In this document: in pieces, positions 49,578 through 57,992 of the stretch
Layout: each line of letters opens with the position of its first letter
Position numbering within the stretch: position 1 is the first letter of the stretch
Assembly (NCBI RefSeq): GCF_020873895.1
Contig: NZ_JAHWGT010000031.1
Coordinates: 1 to 64,000 of the forward strand
Origin: Streptomyces sp. DH12
GTDB lineage: Bacteria > Actinomycetota > Actinomycetes > Streptomycetales > Streptomycetaceae
Length of the DNA stretch: 64,000 bases
Reading direction: 5' to 3'
Position numbers and translations under genes: made by a program
The notes under the pieces: model-generated
What the model was told of the DNA's origin: nothing
The model's database searches: none
What the model saw: only the letters and a program-made list of their open reading frames with translations

Positions 49578-50630
49578 ATGCGGCTCGGCATCAACCTCGG
49601 CTACTGGGGCGCGGGCATGGACGGCGACAACCTCGCCGTCGCGCAGGAGGCGGACCGCCTCGGCTACGACGTGTGCTGGGCGGCCGAGGCGTACGGGTCG
49701 GACGCCCCCACCGTGCTGGCGTGGGTGGCCGCGCAGACCGAGAGCATCGACGTCGGCTCGGCGATCATGCAGATCCCGGCGCGGCAGCCCGCGATGACCG
49801 CCATGACGGCCGCCACCCTCGACTCGCTCTCCGGCGGCCGCTTCCGCCTCGGCCTCGGCGTCTCGGGCCCGCAGGTCTCCGAGGGCTGGTACGGCGTCAC
49901 CTTCGACAAGCCGCTCGCCCGCACCCGCGAGTACGTGGAGATCGTCCGCCGGGCCATGTCCCGCGAGCGGCTGACCTACGACGGCGAGCACTGGACGCTG
50001 CCCCTGCCCGGTGGCCCCGGCAAGCCGATCAAGCTCACGGTCCACCCGCAGCGCGAGCACATCCCGCTCTACGTCGCGGCCATCGGCCCGAAGAACCTGG
50101 AGCAGACCGGCGAGATCGCCGACGGCGCCCTGCTGATCTTCCCGTCCGCCGCGCACCTGGAGGAGACCGCCGTCCGCCACCTGCGCGCCGGGCGGGAGAA
50201 GGCCGGGCTCACCATGGACGGCTTCGACGTCTGCCCCACCGTCCCCCTCGCCGTCGGTGACGACGTCGCGGCCCTCGCCGACACCTTCCGCCCGTACACC
50301 GCCCTCTACGTGGGCGGCATGGGCAGCCGGAAGCAGAACTTCTACAACCGGCTCGCCCAGCGCATGGGGTACGAGAAGGAGGCCGCCGAGATCCAGGACA
50401 AGTACCTGTCCGGCGACAAGGACGGCGCCGCGGCCGCCGTGCCGCACCAGCTCATCGACGACACGACCCTGCTCGGCCCCGTGGAGCGGATCGCCGACCG
50501 GATGGCGGCCTACGCGGCCGCCGGCGTCACCACCCTGACCCTGGCCCCCGCCGGCTTCACCCTCGACGAGCGGATCGCCGCCCTCCGGGCGGGCACCGAG
50601 GCGCTGGAGCGGGCGGGCCTCGTCGACTGA
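49578..50630 (+). CDS. LLM class F420-dependent oxidoreductase
   Basis: 350 aa luciferase-like barrel. N-terminal LGINLGYWGAGMDGDNLAVAQEADRLGYDVCWAAEAYGSDAPTVL is characteristic of actinobacterial F420-dependent members, as are RFRLGLGVSGPQVSEGWYGV (about 91-110) and the LYVAAIGPKNLEQTGEIADGAL strand-helix. Such enzymes transfer hydride with reduced deazaflavin F420. The substrate is unknown. An operator-like palindrome precedes the gene and a hairpin follows. Confidence 0.92.
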   Translation: MRLGINLGYWGAGMDGDNLAVAQEADRLGYDVCWAAEAYGSDAPTVLAWVAAQTESIDVGSAIMQIPARQPAMTAMTAATLDSLSGGRFRLGLGVSGPQVSEGWYGVTFDKPLARTREYVEIVRRAMSRERLTYDGEHWTLPLPGGPGKPIKLTVHPQREHIPLYVAAIGPKNLEQTGEIADGALLIFPSAAHLEETAVRHLRAGREKAGLTMDGFDVCPTVPLAVGDDVAALADTFRPYTALYVGGMGSRKQNFYNRLAQRMGYEKEAAEIQDKYLSGDKDGAAAAVPHQLIDDTTLLGPVERIADRMAAYAAAGVTTLTLAPAGFTLDERIAALRAGTEALERAGLVD

Positions 50631-50672
50631 GCCGGCCGGGCGGACGGCCCGGCCGGCCCCCGGGGAAGCCCG

Positions 50673-50712
50673 CGGCCGTGGTGGGGGCTCGGGGTCATCC
50701 CCGCCACGGCCG
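50673..50712 (+). terminator. Terminator after the LLM oxidoreductase
   Basis: Fourteen-bp arms, 50673-50686 and 50699-50712, with one wobble pair and a 12-nt loop. Confidence 0.7.
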
Positions 50713-50867
50713 TCACGCAGCACAACGCGCCACCGGCCGCCGGGTTACGCCCCCGTCGCACCGCGCACGGCCCCGCCGCTGCTCCGATCGGTGGAGTGGC
50801 GGCGGGGTGTCGTTGCCTCACCCCCTCCCCGGCACTTGACTCGTGCCGACACACGGAGGTGACAGCG

Positions 50868-51653
50868 ATGCTCTCGGCCCGCAGCCTGTTCCAGGAGATC
50901 GTCGAGGACGACCGTTCCTACCAGCTGTTCTGTTCCATCGCCGCCAGCGGCGAGACCCAGGGCGGCTGGGAGAACGCCCGGATCGCCGCCCTGGTGCCGC
51001 AGTCCCTGGCCGCACTGGCCCCGAAGATCACCCGGCACGGCGCCGACGAGGACAAGCACGGCCGCCTCTTCAACGGGCTGCTGAGGAAGCGCGGCCTCGA
51101 CCCGGTGCCCGTCCCGCCCGAGACGGACTACACCATGCTGCTGGAGCGCGCGGGCATCGGCCTCGCCCACGACAAGCTCCGGCGCGACCAACCGCTCACC
51201 GAGTACGACATCCTCGTCTACCTCGCGCACAGCCGCGTCACCGAGCAGCGCGCCGCCGACCAGATGAACCTGCTCGTCCGGCACTTCGGCGACCACCCCG
51301 AGATGGGCAAGGCCCTCCGCATGATCAGCGCCGACGAGGACAACCACCTCGCCTACTGCCACGAGGAACTGCTCCGCCTCGCCCGCGCCGGCCACGCCCG
51401 CACCATCCGGCGCACCCTGCGCGAGAGCGCCCTCGCCGAGATCGCCGTCCACCGCGACGTCAGCCTCGCCGTCATGGAGTACATGGGCCGCATCCTGCGG
51501 TGGCCGCGCGCCAAGTCGGCCGTCCTCGCCGCGGGCATCCACGCCGTGTACGCCTGTGAGCGGGCCGGCGGCTGGCGGCGCATGGTCCGCCTCGCCATGC
51601 CGGCGCAGCGCGACGCCATGGGCGGGCCGGCCGAGACCGTGCCGGCGCACTGA
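50868..51653 (+). CDS. Ferritin-like diiron-type protein
   Basis: 261 aa, mainly helical. Two half-motifs with metal ligands are visible: GADEDKHGRLF (about 58-68) and SADEDNHLAYCHEELLRLA (about 149-167), consistent with ExxH pairs of a ferritin-like four-helix bundle; TEQRAADQMN adds another Glu. Similar proteins occur at this position in other Streptomyces genomes. Enzymatic role unknown (oxidase or iron storage are possible). A GGAGGTGA site precedes the ATG, and TTGACT (50836-50841) is a candidate -35 box. Confidence 0.75.
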   Translation: MLSARSLFQEIVEDDRSYQLFCSIAASGETQGGWENARIAALVPQSLAALAPKITRHGADEDKHGRLFNGLLRKRGLDPVPVPPETDYTMLLERAGIGLAHDKLRRDQPLTEYDILVYLAHSRVTEQRAADQMNLLVRHFGDHPEMGKALRMISADEDNHLAYCHEELLRLARAGHARTIRRTLRESALAEIAVHRDVSLAVMEYMGRILRWPRAKSAVLAAGIHAVYACERAGGWRRMVRLAMPAQRDAMGGPAETVPAH

Positions 51654-51681
51654 CCCGCCGGCGGTCCGGGGCGGGGCGGCG

Positions 51682-52665
51682 TCAGAGCCAGCCGCGCCGC
51701 TTGAACAGCCGGTACAGCCCCGTCACCGCGACCGCCATCAGGCCCACCACCGCCGGGTAGGACCACACCCACTCCAGCTCCGGCATGTGCGTGAAGTTCA
51801 TCCCGTACACGCCCGCCACCATGGTCGGCACCGCCGCCATCGCCGCCCAGGCGGAGATCTTGCGCATGTCGTCGTTCTGCCGGACGCCCATCTGCGCGAG
51901 GTGCGCCGAAAGGATGTCCGACAGGAGCCGGTCCAACCCCTCCACCTGCTCGTTCGCCCGGGTCAGGTGGTCGCTGACGTCCCGGAAGAACGGCCGGGCG
52001 GACTCGACGACGTACGGCACGCCCGTCCCCGCCAGCCGCTCCATGGGCGAGGCCAGCGGCCCCGTCGCCCGCCGGAACTCCAGCACCTGCCGCTTGAACG
52101 TGTAGATCCGCGACGCCGTGTTCTTCGCGTCGCCCCCGGTCGGCGCGAAGACCTCCGCCTCCAGCTCCTCCAGGTCCAGCTGGAGCTCGGCCGCCACGTC
52201 GATGTAGTGGTCGACGACGGCGTCGCTCACCGCGTACAGCACCGACGTCGGCCCCTGCCGCAGCACGTCCGGGGCGGCCTCCAGCCGCCGGCGCACCTCC
52301 GACAGCGGCGCCCCCACGCCGTGCCGGACCGTCACCACGAACGAGTCGCCCAGGAAGAGCATCAGCTCCGACGCGGAGACCGTGTCGCCGGCCGGTTCGT
52401 ACTGCACCGGCTTCAGCACCAGGAAGAGCGAGTCGTCGTACACCTCCAGCTTGGGGCGCTGGTGGGCCTTGAGGGCGTCCTCGACGGCGAGCGGGTGCAG
52501 CCCGAACTCCGCCGACACCCGGTCGAACTCCTCGGCGGTCGGCTCGTGCAGGCCGATCCACAGGAAGCCGTCCACGGAGCCGCGCGCCTCCTCAAGGGCG
52601 GCGACGACGTCGGTGGGGCCCTGGAGGCGTCTCCCGGCACGGTAGATGGCGCAGTCAACGATCAC
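51682..52665 (-). CDS. corA: CorA family magnesium transporter
   Basis: 327 aa. Large N-terminal cytoplasmic domain, long stalk helix and two C-terminal membrane helices with the signature YGMNFTHMPE (about 282-291) and a final basic tail (RRLFKRRGWL-type). It forms a pentameric Mg2+ (Co2+) channel. GTG 52665 is selected; the frame is open to 52782, but that part is Gly-Arg-rich and untypical. It diverges from the histidine phosphatase gene. Confidence 0.93.
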   Translation of the reverse strand: MIVDCAIYRAGRRLQGPTDVVAALEEARGSVDGFLWIGLHEPTAEEFDRVSAEFGLHPLAVEDALKAHQRPKLEVYDDSLFLVLKPVQYEPAGDTVSASELMLFLGDSFVVTVRHGVGAPLSEVRRRLEAAPDVLRQGPTSVLYAVSDAVVDHYIDVAAELQLDLEELEAEVFAPTGGDAKNTASRIYTFKRQVLEFRRATGPLASPMERLAGTGVPYVVESARPFFRDVSDHLTRANEQVEGLDRLLSDILSAHLAQMGVRQNDDMRKISAWAAMAAVPTMVAGVYGMNFTHMPELEWVWSYPAVVGLMAVAVTGLYRLFKRRGWL

Positions 52666-52786
52666 GCCGCGTATTCTTCCCCGCCCACCGCCGCGCGCAC
52701 CCACCGCGCCGCCGCGGCCTGCCCGGACGGGCCCGTCAAGGCTGTGCCGCCCTCCGGGCGGACGACGCCGCTTTCCGGACACCCCC

Positions 52787-52792
52787 TAGGCT
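52787..52792 (+). promoter_or_regulatory. Leaderless -10 box of the histidine phosphatase operon
   Basis: TAGGCT lies 7 nt before the ATG at 52800, without a ribosome-binding site. Confidence 0.55.
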
Positions 52793-52799
52793 GGCCGCC

Positions 52800-53528
52800 A
52801 TGGCGACCCTGATCCTCGTCCGGCACGGCCGGTCCACCGCGAACACCGCCGGAGTCCTCGCGGGCCGCACCCCGGGCGTCGGCCTCGACGAACGCGGCGC
52901 CGCGCAGGCGGCCGCGCTCCCCGGCCGGCTCGCCGGCGTGAAGCTCGCGCTGGCCGTGAGCAGCCCCCTCCAGCGCTGCCGCGAGACCCTCGCCCCGCTC
53001 CTCGCGGCCCGCCCCGGCCTCGCCGTGCACACCGACGACCGGCTCAACGAGTGCGACTACGGCGACTGGTCGGGCCGCGGCCTCGCGGAGCTGGGCGGCG
53101 AGCCCCTCATGGAGGTCGTCCAGCACCACCCGTCGGCGGCGGCCTTCCCCGGGGGCGAGTCCATGCGCGGCATGCAGGCCCGCGCCGTCGAGGCGGTACG
53201 GGAGTGGAACGCGCGCGTGGCGGCCGAGCACGGTGAGGACGCCGCCTACGTGGTGTGCTCGCACGGCGACATCATCAAGTCGCTCGTCGCGGACGCCCTC
53301 GGCATGCACCTCGACCTCTTCCAGCGCCTCCACGTCGACCCCTGCTCGGTCACCGCGATCCGCTACACCCGGACGCGGCCCTTCCTCGTCCGCCTCGGCG
53401 ACACCGGCGACTTCGCCGGCCTCGCCCCGGGCGCTCCCGGCGGCCCCGCGCGGCCGGGCCCCGACGGCGCGGCCCCGACCGGACCGGACGGCGCCGCGCA
53501 GGTGGGCGGCGGCGCGGGCGCACCGTGA
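52800..53528 (+). CDS. Histidine phosphatase (MSMEG_4193-type phosphoglycerate mutase-like)
   Basis: 242 aa. Catalytic LVRHGRSTAN (phospho-acceptor His about 9), second Arg in SSPLQRCRET, Glu in ECDYGDWSGR and the second His in VCSHGDIIKSL are intact. The C-terminal 30 residues are Gly-Ala-Pro-rich. In actinobacteria this subfamily is encoded just before the DUF3090 and TIGR03843 genes, as here, implying a shared process that is not known. Leaderless start. Confidence 0.92.
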   Translation: MATLILVRHGRSTANTAGVLAGRTPGVGLDERGAAQAAALPGRLAGVKLALAVSSPLQRCRETLAPLLAARPGLAVHTDDRLNECDYGDWSGRGLAELGGEPLMEVVQHHPSAAAFPGGESMRGMQARAVEAVREWNARVAAEHGEDAAYVVCSHGDIIKSLVADALGMHLDLFQRLHVDPCSVTAIRYTRTRPFLVRLGDTGDFAGLAPGAPGGPARPGPDGAAPTGPDGAAQVGGGAGAP

Positions 53529-53609
53529 TCGACGCGCACAGTAGGGTGGACGCGCTGCCGTCACGGCCCGCGGCCGGACCCGCCTAACCAAGATCAAGGG
53601 AGAGGGAAC

Positions 53610-54200
53610 GTGTCCCGTCAGGTGTTCCTCTATGACCCGCCGGAGCGCTTCGTGGCCGGTACGGTCGGGCTGCCTGGCCGCCGTACGTTCTTCCTCCAGG
53701 CGTCCGCCGGCGGGCGGGTCACCAGCGTCGCCCTGGAGAAGACCCAGGTCGCCGCGCTCGCCGAACGCATGGACGAGCTCCTCGACGAGGTGGTGCGCCG
53801 CACCGGCGGCAACGCCCCGGTCCCGGCGGTCGCGCCGGCCGACGTCGCCGACACCGCCCCGCTGGACGCCCCCGTGGAGGAGGAGTTCCGCGTCGGCACC
53901 ATGGCGCTGGCCTGGGACGGCGAGGACCAGCGGCTGATCGTCGAGGCGCAGGCGCTCGTCGAGCTCGACGTCGACTCGGAGGAGGACCTCGCCGAGGCGG
54001 AGGAACGTCTCCTCCAGGACGAGGAGAACGGCCCGCCGATGCTCCGCGTCCGGCTCACCGGTGCCCAGGCGAGGGCCTTCGCCAAGCGCGCCCTGGACGT
54101 CGTGAACGCCGGCCGGCCGCCCTGCCCCCTGTGCAGCCTGCCGCTCGACCCGGAAGGACACGTATGCCCGCGCCAGAACGGATACCGCCGCGGGGCCTGA
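53610..54200 (+). CDS. DUF3090 family protein
   Basis: 196 aa from GTG after GGGAGAGGG. MSRQVFLYDPPERFVAGTVGLPGRRTFFLQA is the family start; the C-terminus ends in a CPLCSLPLDPEGHVCPRQNG zinc-ribbon-like motif (about 172-191). Function unknown. It overlaps the next gene by 37 bp, so the products are probably coordinated. A TAGGGT box about 70 bp upstream may give an extra promoter. Confidence 0.93.
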   Translation: MSRQVFLYDPPERFVAGTVGLPGRRTFFLQASAGGRVTSVALEKTQVAALAERMDELLDEVVRRTGGNAPVPAVAPADVADTAPLDAPVEEEFRVGTMALAWDGEDQRLIVEAQALVELDVDSEEDLAEAEERLLQDEENGPPMLRVRLTGAQARAFAKRALDVVNAGRPPCPLCSLPLDPEGHVCPRQNGYRRGA

Positions 54201-54997
54201 CGGCGACGGCCGACGTGCTGGAGGTCCTCGCCGGGGGCGAGCTGACCGTGCGCGGCCAGGTCCGTGAGGCGTCCAACGCCGTACTGCTCTGCTCCGCCGC
54301 CCTCGCCGGCCGCGCGGTCGACTGCGTGTACAAGCCCGTCGCGGGCGAGCGGCCGCTGTGGGACTTCCCCGACGGGACGCTCGCCGAGCGGGAGGTCGCC
54401 GCGTACGCGGTCTCCGAGGCCACGGGGTGGCACCTCGTCCCGCCGACCGTCCTGCGCGAGGGGCCCTACGGGCCCGGCTCGGTCCAGCGGTGGATCGACG
54501 CCGACCCCGCCGCCCCGCCGCTGCTCTCCCTGGTGGACGGGGACGAGGCCGGCGACGGATGGCGGCCGGTGGGGCTCGCCGAGGTGGGCGGGGGCCGCAC
54601 GGCGCTGCTCGTCCACGCCGACGACCCGCGGCTGCGGCGCCTCGCCGTCCTCGACGCGGTGATCAACAACGGTGACCGCAAGGGCGGCCACCTGCTGCCC
54701 GCCGGGGACGGCGCCCTGTACGCCATCGACCACGGCGTGACGTTCCACGCGGAGGACAAGCTGCGGACGCTGCTGTGGGGCTGGGCCGGCGAGCCGCTGC
54801 CCGACGAGGCCCTGGAGGTCCTGGCCCGGCTCGACGCGGAGCTGGCGCCCGGCGCAGCGCTGGCCACCCGTCTGGAGCAGCTGATCACCCCGGCCGAGGT
54901 CGACGCGGTGCGCGCCCGGATCACGGCCCTGCGCACCACCGGCCGGCACCCCGAGCCGTCCGGCACCTGGCCGCCGATTCCCTGGCCACCGGTGTGA
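54164..54997 (+). CDS. TIGR03843/SCO1664 family protein, PI3K/4K-like fold
   Basis: 277 aa. YKPVAGERPLWDFPDGTLAEREVAAYAVSEATGWHLVPPTVLREGPYGPGSVQRWI (about 57-112) gives the nucleotide-binding Lys and the Glu typical of the phosphatidylinositol-kinase-like fold, and NGDRKGGHLLP ... AIDHGVTFHAEDKLRTLLWGWAG contains the catalytic Asp-Asn-like and DHG segments. The family is strictly linked to the DUF3090 and histidine phosphatase genes in actinobacteria. A protein or small-molecule kinase role is likely but unproven. GGAAGGA precedes the ATG. Confidence 0.92.
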   Translation: MPAPERIPPRGLTATADVLEVLAGGELTVRGQVREASNAVLLCSAALAGRAVDCVYKPVAGERPLWDFPDGTLAEREVAAYAVSEATGWHLVPPTVLREGPYGPGSVQRWIDADPAAPPLLSLVDGDEAGDGWRPVGLAEVGGGRTALLVHADDPRLRRLAVLDAVINNGDRKGGHLLPAGDGALYAIDHGVTFHAEDKLRTLLWGWAGEPLPDEALEVLARLDAELAPGAALATRLEQLITPAEVDAVRARITALRTTGRHPEPSGTWPPIPWPPV

Positions 54998-55099
54998 ACC
55001 CGGCCTGACCGGCACCGCAGCACACCGCGGCGCCGAGTACAAGAGGGCGGAACCGGTCATGAACCCGCCTCCGGTTCGTATCCGGAACACCCGTCCGGT

Positions 55100-55105
55100 T
55101 ACGCT
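55100..55105 (+). promoter_or_regulatory. Leaderless -10 box of mshC
   Basis: TACGCT ends 6 nt before the ATG at 55112. Confidence 0.55.
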
Positions 55106-55111
55106 CAAGGC

Positions 55112-56341
55112 ATGCATGCCTGGCCCGCTTCTGAGGTCCCCGCCCTGCCCGGCAAGGGCCGCGACCTCCGGATCCACGACACCGCGACCGGCGGACGAGT
55201 GACCCTCGACCCCGGCCCCGTCGCCCGCATCTACGTCTGCGGCATCACGCCGTACGACGCGACCCACCTGGGTCACGCGGCGACCTACAACGCGTTCGAC
55301 CTCGTTCAGCGCGTGTGGCTCGACACCAAGCGGCAGGTCCACTACGTGCAGAACGTGACCGACATCGACGACCCCCTCCTGGAGCGGGCCGCGCGCGACG
55401 GCATCGACTGGGCCGGTCTCGCCGAGCGGGAGACGTCCCTGTTCCGCGAGGACATGACGGCGCTGCGGATGCTGCCGCCGCAGCAGTACATCGGGGCCGT
55501 CGAGGCCATACCCGGCATCGTCCCGATCATCGAGCGGCTCCGCGACATGGGCGCCGCCTACGAGCTGGACGGCGACGTCTACTTCTCCGTCGAGTCCGAC
55601 CGGCACTTCGGTGAGGTCTCCCACTACGACGCCGAGCTCATGCGGGCCCTCTCCGCCGAGCGCGGCGGCGACCCGGACCGCCCCGGCAAGAAGAACCCGA
55701 TCGACCCGCTGCTGTGGATGGCGGCCCGCGAGGGCGAGCCGAGCTGGGACGGCGCCTCCCTCGGCCCCGGCCGGCCCGGCTGGCACATCGAGTGCGTCGC
55801 CATCGCCCTGGACCACCTGGGCATGGGCTTCGACGTGCAGGGCGGCGGCTCCGACCTGATCTTCCCGCACCACGAGATGGGCGCCTCCCACGCCCACGCG
55901 CTGACCGGCGAGTTCCCCTTCGCCAAGGCGTACGTGCACGCCGGCATGGTCGCCCTGCACGGCGAGAAGATGTCGAAGTCCAAGGGGAACCTCGTCTTCG
56001 TCTCCGCGCTCCGCCGCGAGGGCGTCGACCCCGCCGCGATCCGCCTGGCCCTGCTCGCGCACCACTACCGTGCCGACTGGGAGTGGACCGACCGGGTCCT
56101 GCGGGACGCCGAGGAGCGCCTGGACCGCTGGCGCGCCGCCGTCTCCCGCCCGGACGGGCCGTCCGCGGACGCGCTCGTGGAGGAGGTCCGCGAGGCGCTC
56201 GCCGACGACCTGGACACGCCGGCCGCGCTCGCCGCGGTCGACCGCTGGGTCGAGCGCCAGCAGGCCGGGGGCGGCACGGACGAGAGCGCGCCGGGGCTCG
56301 TCTCGCGCGCCGTCGACGCGCTGATGGGCGTCGCCCTCTAG
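55112..56341 (+). CDS. mshC: Cysteine:1-D-myo-inosityl 2-amino-2-deoxy-glucopyranoside ligase
   Basis: 409 aa class I cysteinyl-tRNA synthetase paralogue. Zinc-binding Cys in [12 protein letters not shown]-like [13 protein letters not shown] (about 54-66), [36 protein letters not shown] and [13 protein letters not shown] (about 287-299) are present. It is shorter than CysRS and lacks the anticodon-binding domain. MshC ligates cysteine to GlcN-Ins using ATP, the fourth step of mycothiol synthesis in the cytoplasm. It follows the TIGR03843 gene but has its own leaderless promoter. The product is the cofactor used by the dehydrogenase at 32.8 kb. Confidence 0.97.
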   Translation: MHAWPASEVPALPGKGRDLRIHDTATGGRVTLDPGPVARIYVCGITPYDATHLGHAATYNAFDLVQRVWLDTKRQVHYVQNVTDIDDPLLERAARDGIDWAGLAERETSLFREDMTALRMLPPQQYIGAVEAIPGIVPIIERLRDMGAAYELDGDVYFSVESDRHFGEVSHYDAELMRALSAERGGDPDRPGKKNPIDPLLWMAAREGEPSWDGASLGPGRPGWHIECVAIALDHLGMGFDVQGGGSDLIFPHHEMGASHAHALTGEFPFAKAYVHAGMVALHGEKMSKSKGNLVFVSALRREGVDPAAIRLALLAHHYRADWEWTDRVLRDAEERLDRWRAAVSRPDGPSADALVEEVREALADDLDTPAALAAVDRWVERQQAGGGTDESAPGLVSRAVDALMGVAL

Positions 56342-56431
56342 GCAAGGACAGGCCACGGCCGCCCACGGGCGGCTCGGCACCCTCGTCGGCCGCCGCGCCG
56401 AGCGCGCGGCATCCGCGCGGCGGACATGCCG

Positions 56432-56468
56432 CGGCGGGGCGGTACCGGGGTACGGCACCGCCCCGCCG
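56432..56468. terminator. Bidirectional terminator between mshC and PAC2 gene
   Basis: Perfect 12-bp GC-rich arms (56432-56443, 56457-56468), 13-nt loop. Confidence 0.75.
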
Positions 56469-56501
56469 GGGAGCGGGGAGCGGGTCCGGTTCCGTGGGGC
56501 G

Positions 56502-57629
56502 CTACTCCTTGGGGTCCTTCGGCCCCTGTGCCGGCGGCGGGCCCTCGTCGGGGCCGCCGGGTGCCTCGGGGTCGCGGGGGCCGTCGGCGGAGGTGCCCCG
56601 GGCGCTGTCCGCCGGACCGTCGGCGGGACCCTCCTGGGGGCCGTCCGCCGCCCCTTCGGAGCCGCGCCGGGGCGGCTTCGGCGGGCGGGTGCGCCCGCTG
56701 GAGGTGTCACGCAGGTACGAGCCGTCGCCGCCGTCGGTGGCGTGCCCGGGGCCGCCGGGCAGGGCGCCGGGGCCGCCGGGGCCCGGACCGCCGTCCCGCC
56801 GACGCAGGTACCGCTCGAACTCGCGGGCGATGGCCTCGCCGGACGCCTCCGGCAGCTCCGCCGTGTCCCGCGCCTCCTCCAGCGTCTGGACGTACTCGGC
56901 AACCTCGCTGTCCTCGGAGGCCAGTTGGTCGACGCCGAGCTGCCAGGCGCGGGCGTCCTCGGCCAGCTCGCCGAGGGGGATGCGCAGGTCGATGAGGTCC
57001 TCGAGCCGGTTGAGCAGCGCCAGGGTCGCCTTGGGGTTGGGCGGCTGCGACACGTAGTGGGGCACCGCCGCCCACAGGCTCACCGCCGGGACGCCCGCGT
57101 GGGTGCACGCCTCCTGGAGGATGCCGACGATGCCCGTCGGTCCCTCGTACCGGGTCTCCTCCAGCTCCATCCGCCGCGCCAGGTCCGGGTCGGACGTCAC
57201 GCCGCTGACCGGCACCGGCCGCGTGTGCGGGGTGTCGCCGAGCAGCGCGCCCAGGATCACGACCATCTCGACGCCCAGCTCGTGGGCGAAGCCCAGCAGC
57301 TCGTTGCAGAACGAGCGCCAGCGCATCGACGGCTCTATCCCGCGGACCAGGACCAGGTCGCGGGGCTTGTCACCGCCGACGCGGACCACGGACAGCCGGG
57401 TGGTGGGCCAGGTGATCCTCCGCACCCCTCCGTCCAGCCACACCGTGGGCCGGTTGACCTGGAAGTCGTAGTAGTCCTCGGCGTCCAGCGCCGCGAACAC
57501 CTCGCCCTTCCACTCCCGTTCCAGGTGCGCGACCGCGGTGGAGGCGGCGTCGCCGGCGTCGTTCCAGCCCTCGAACGCGGCCACCATGACCGGGTCGATC
57601 AGCTCGGGAACCCCCTCGAGCTCGATCAC
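56502..57629 (-). CDS. PAC2 family protein
   Basis: 375 aa. The PAC2 core is at about 1-250: ELIDPVMVAAFEGWNDAGDAASTAV, DFQVNRPTVWLDGGVRRI, LVRGIEPSMRWRSFCNELLGFA and ETRYEGPTGIVGILQEACTHAGVPAVSLWAAVPHYVSQPPNPKATLALL. The last 110 residues are acidic Pro-Gly-rich and probably disordered. PAC2 proteins are related to eukaryotic proteasome assembly chaperones; bacterial roles are unproven. GTG follows AAGGAGG. Confidence 0.93.
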   Translation of the reverse strand: MIELEGVPELIDPVMVAAFEGWNDAGDAASTAVAHLEREWKGEVFAALDAEDYYDFQVNRPTVWLDGGVRRITWPTTRLSVVRVGGDKPRDLVLVRGIEPSMRWRSFCNELLGFAHELGVEMVVILGALLGDTPHTRPVPVSGVTSDPDLARRMELEETRYEGPTGIVGILQEACTHAGVPAVSLWAAVPHYVSQPPNPKATLALLNRLEDLIDLRIPLGELAEDARAWQLGVDQLASEDSEVAEYVQTLEEARDTAELPEASGEAIAREFERYLRRRDGGPGPGGPGALPGGPGHATDGGDGSYLRDTSSGRTRPPKPPRRGSEGAADGPQEGPADGPADSARGTSADGPRDPEAPGGPDEGPPPAQGPKDPKE

Positions 57630-57927
57630 CCAGGCCTCCTTCCGAAGTTCCGTGCGTACGGACCAACCTTACGGCGTGCGGACCCCTCGCCCGCAGCCCC
57701 TTGTACACGTCCGGGTGCTGTATCGGCCTGCCACGACGGGGCCGGACCAAACCTCGTGGCGGCTCCCGCTCCGCGTGACGCGCCGGGGACGGCGGGCGGC
57801 CCGGCCGCCGCCCGCCGCCGGCGTCCGGGACGGCCGCGGCCGGGCGCCGCGCACCCCCCGGCGGCCCGGTCCGGACCGCCCGCGCACCGAGGTCCGGCCC
57901 GATCCGGGGCGGGGCGGGCGCACGGAG
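57630..57927 (-). other. PAC2 upstream region and GC-rich spacer to glpD
   Basis: Near the PAC2 gene a minus-strand TAAGGT box (57666-57671) lies 36 nt before the start and, with AAGGAGG, forms a plausible promoter. The rest, about 57700-57925, is very GC-rich with no credible small gene; short coding-like frames have no recognisable content. Confidence 0.45.
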
Positions 57928-57957
57928 GAGGGCGGCTCCCGCCGGGGAGCCGCCCTC
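57928..57957 (-). terminator. Terminator of the glpFKD operon
   Basis: Perfect 13-bp arms, 57928-57940 and 57945-57957, GCCG loop, 35 bp after the glpD stop. Confidence 0.85.
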
Positions 57958-57992
57958 GTGCCTCGCCGGCCCGGACCCGCCGGGCGGGGCGG

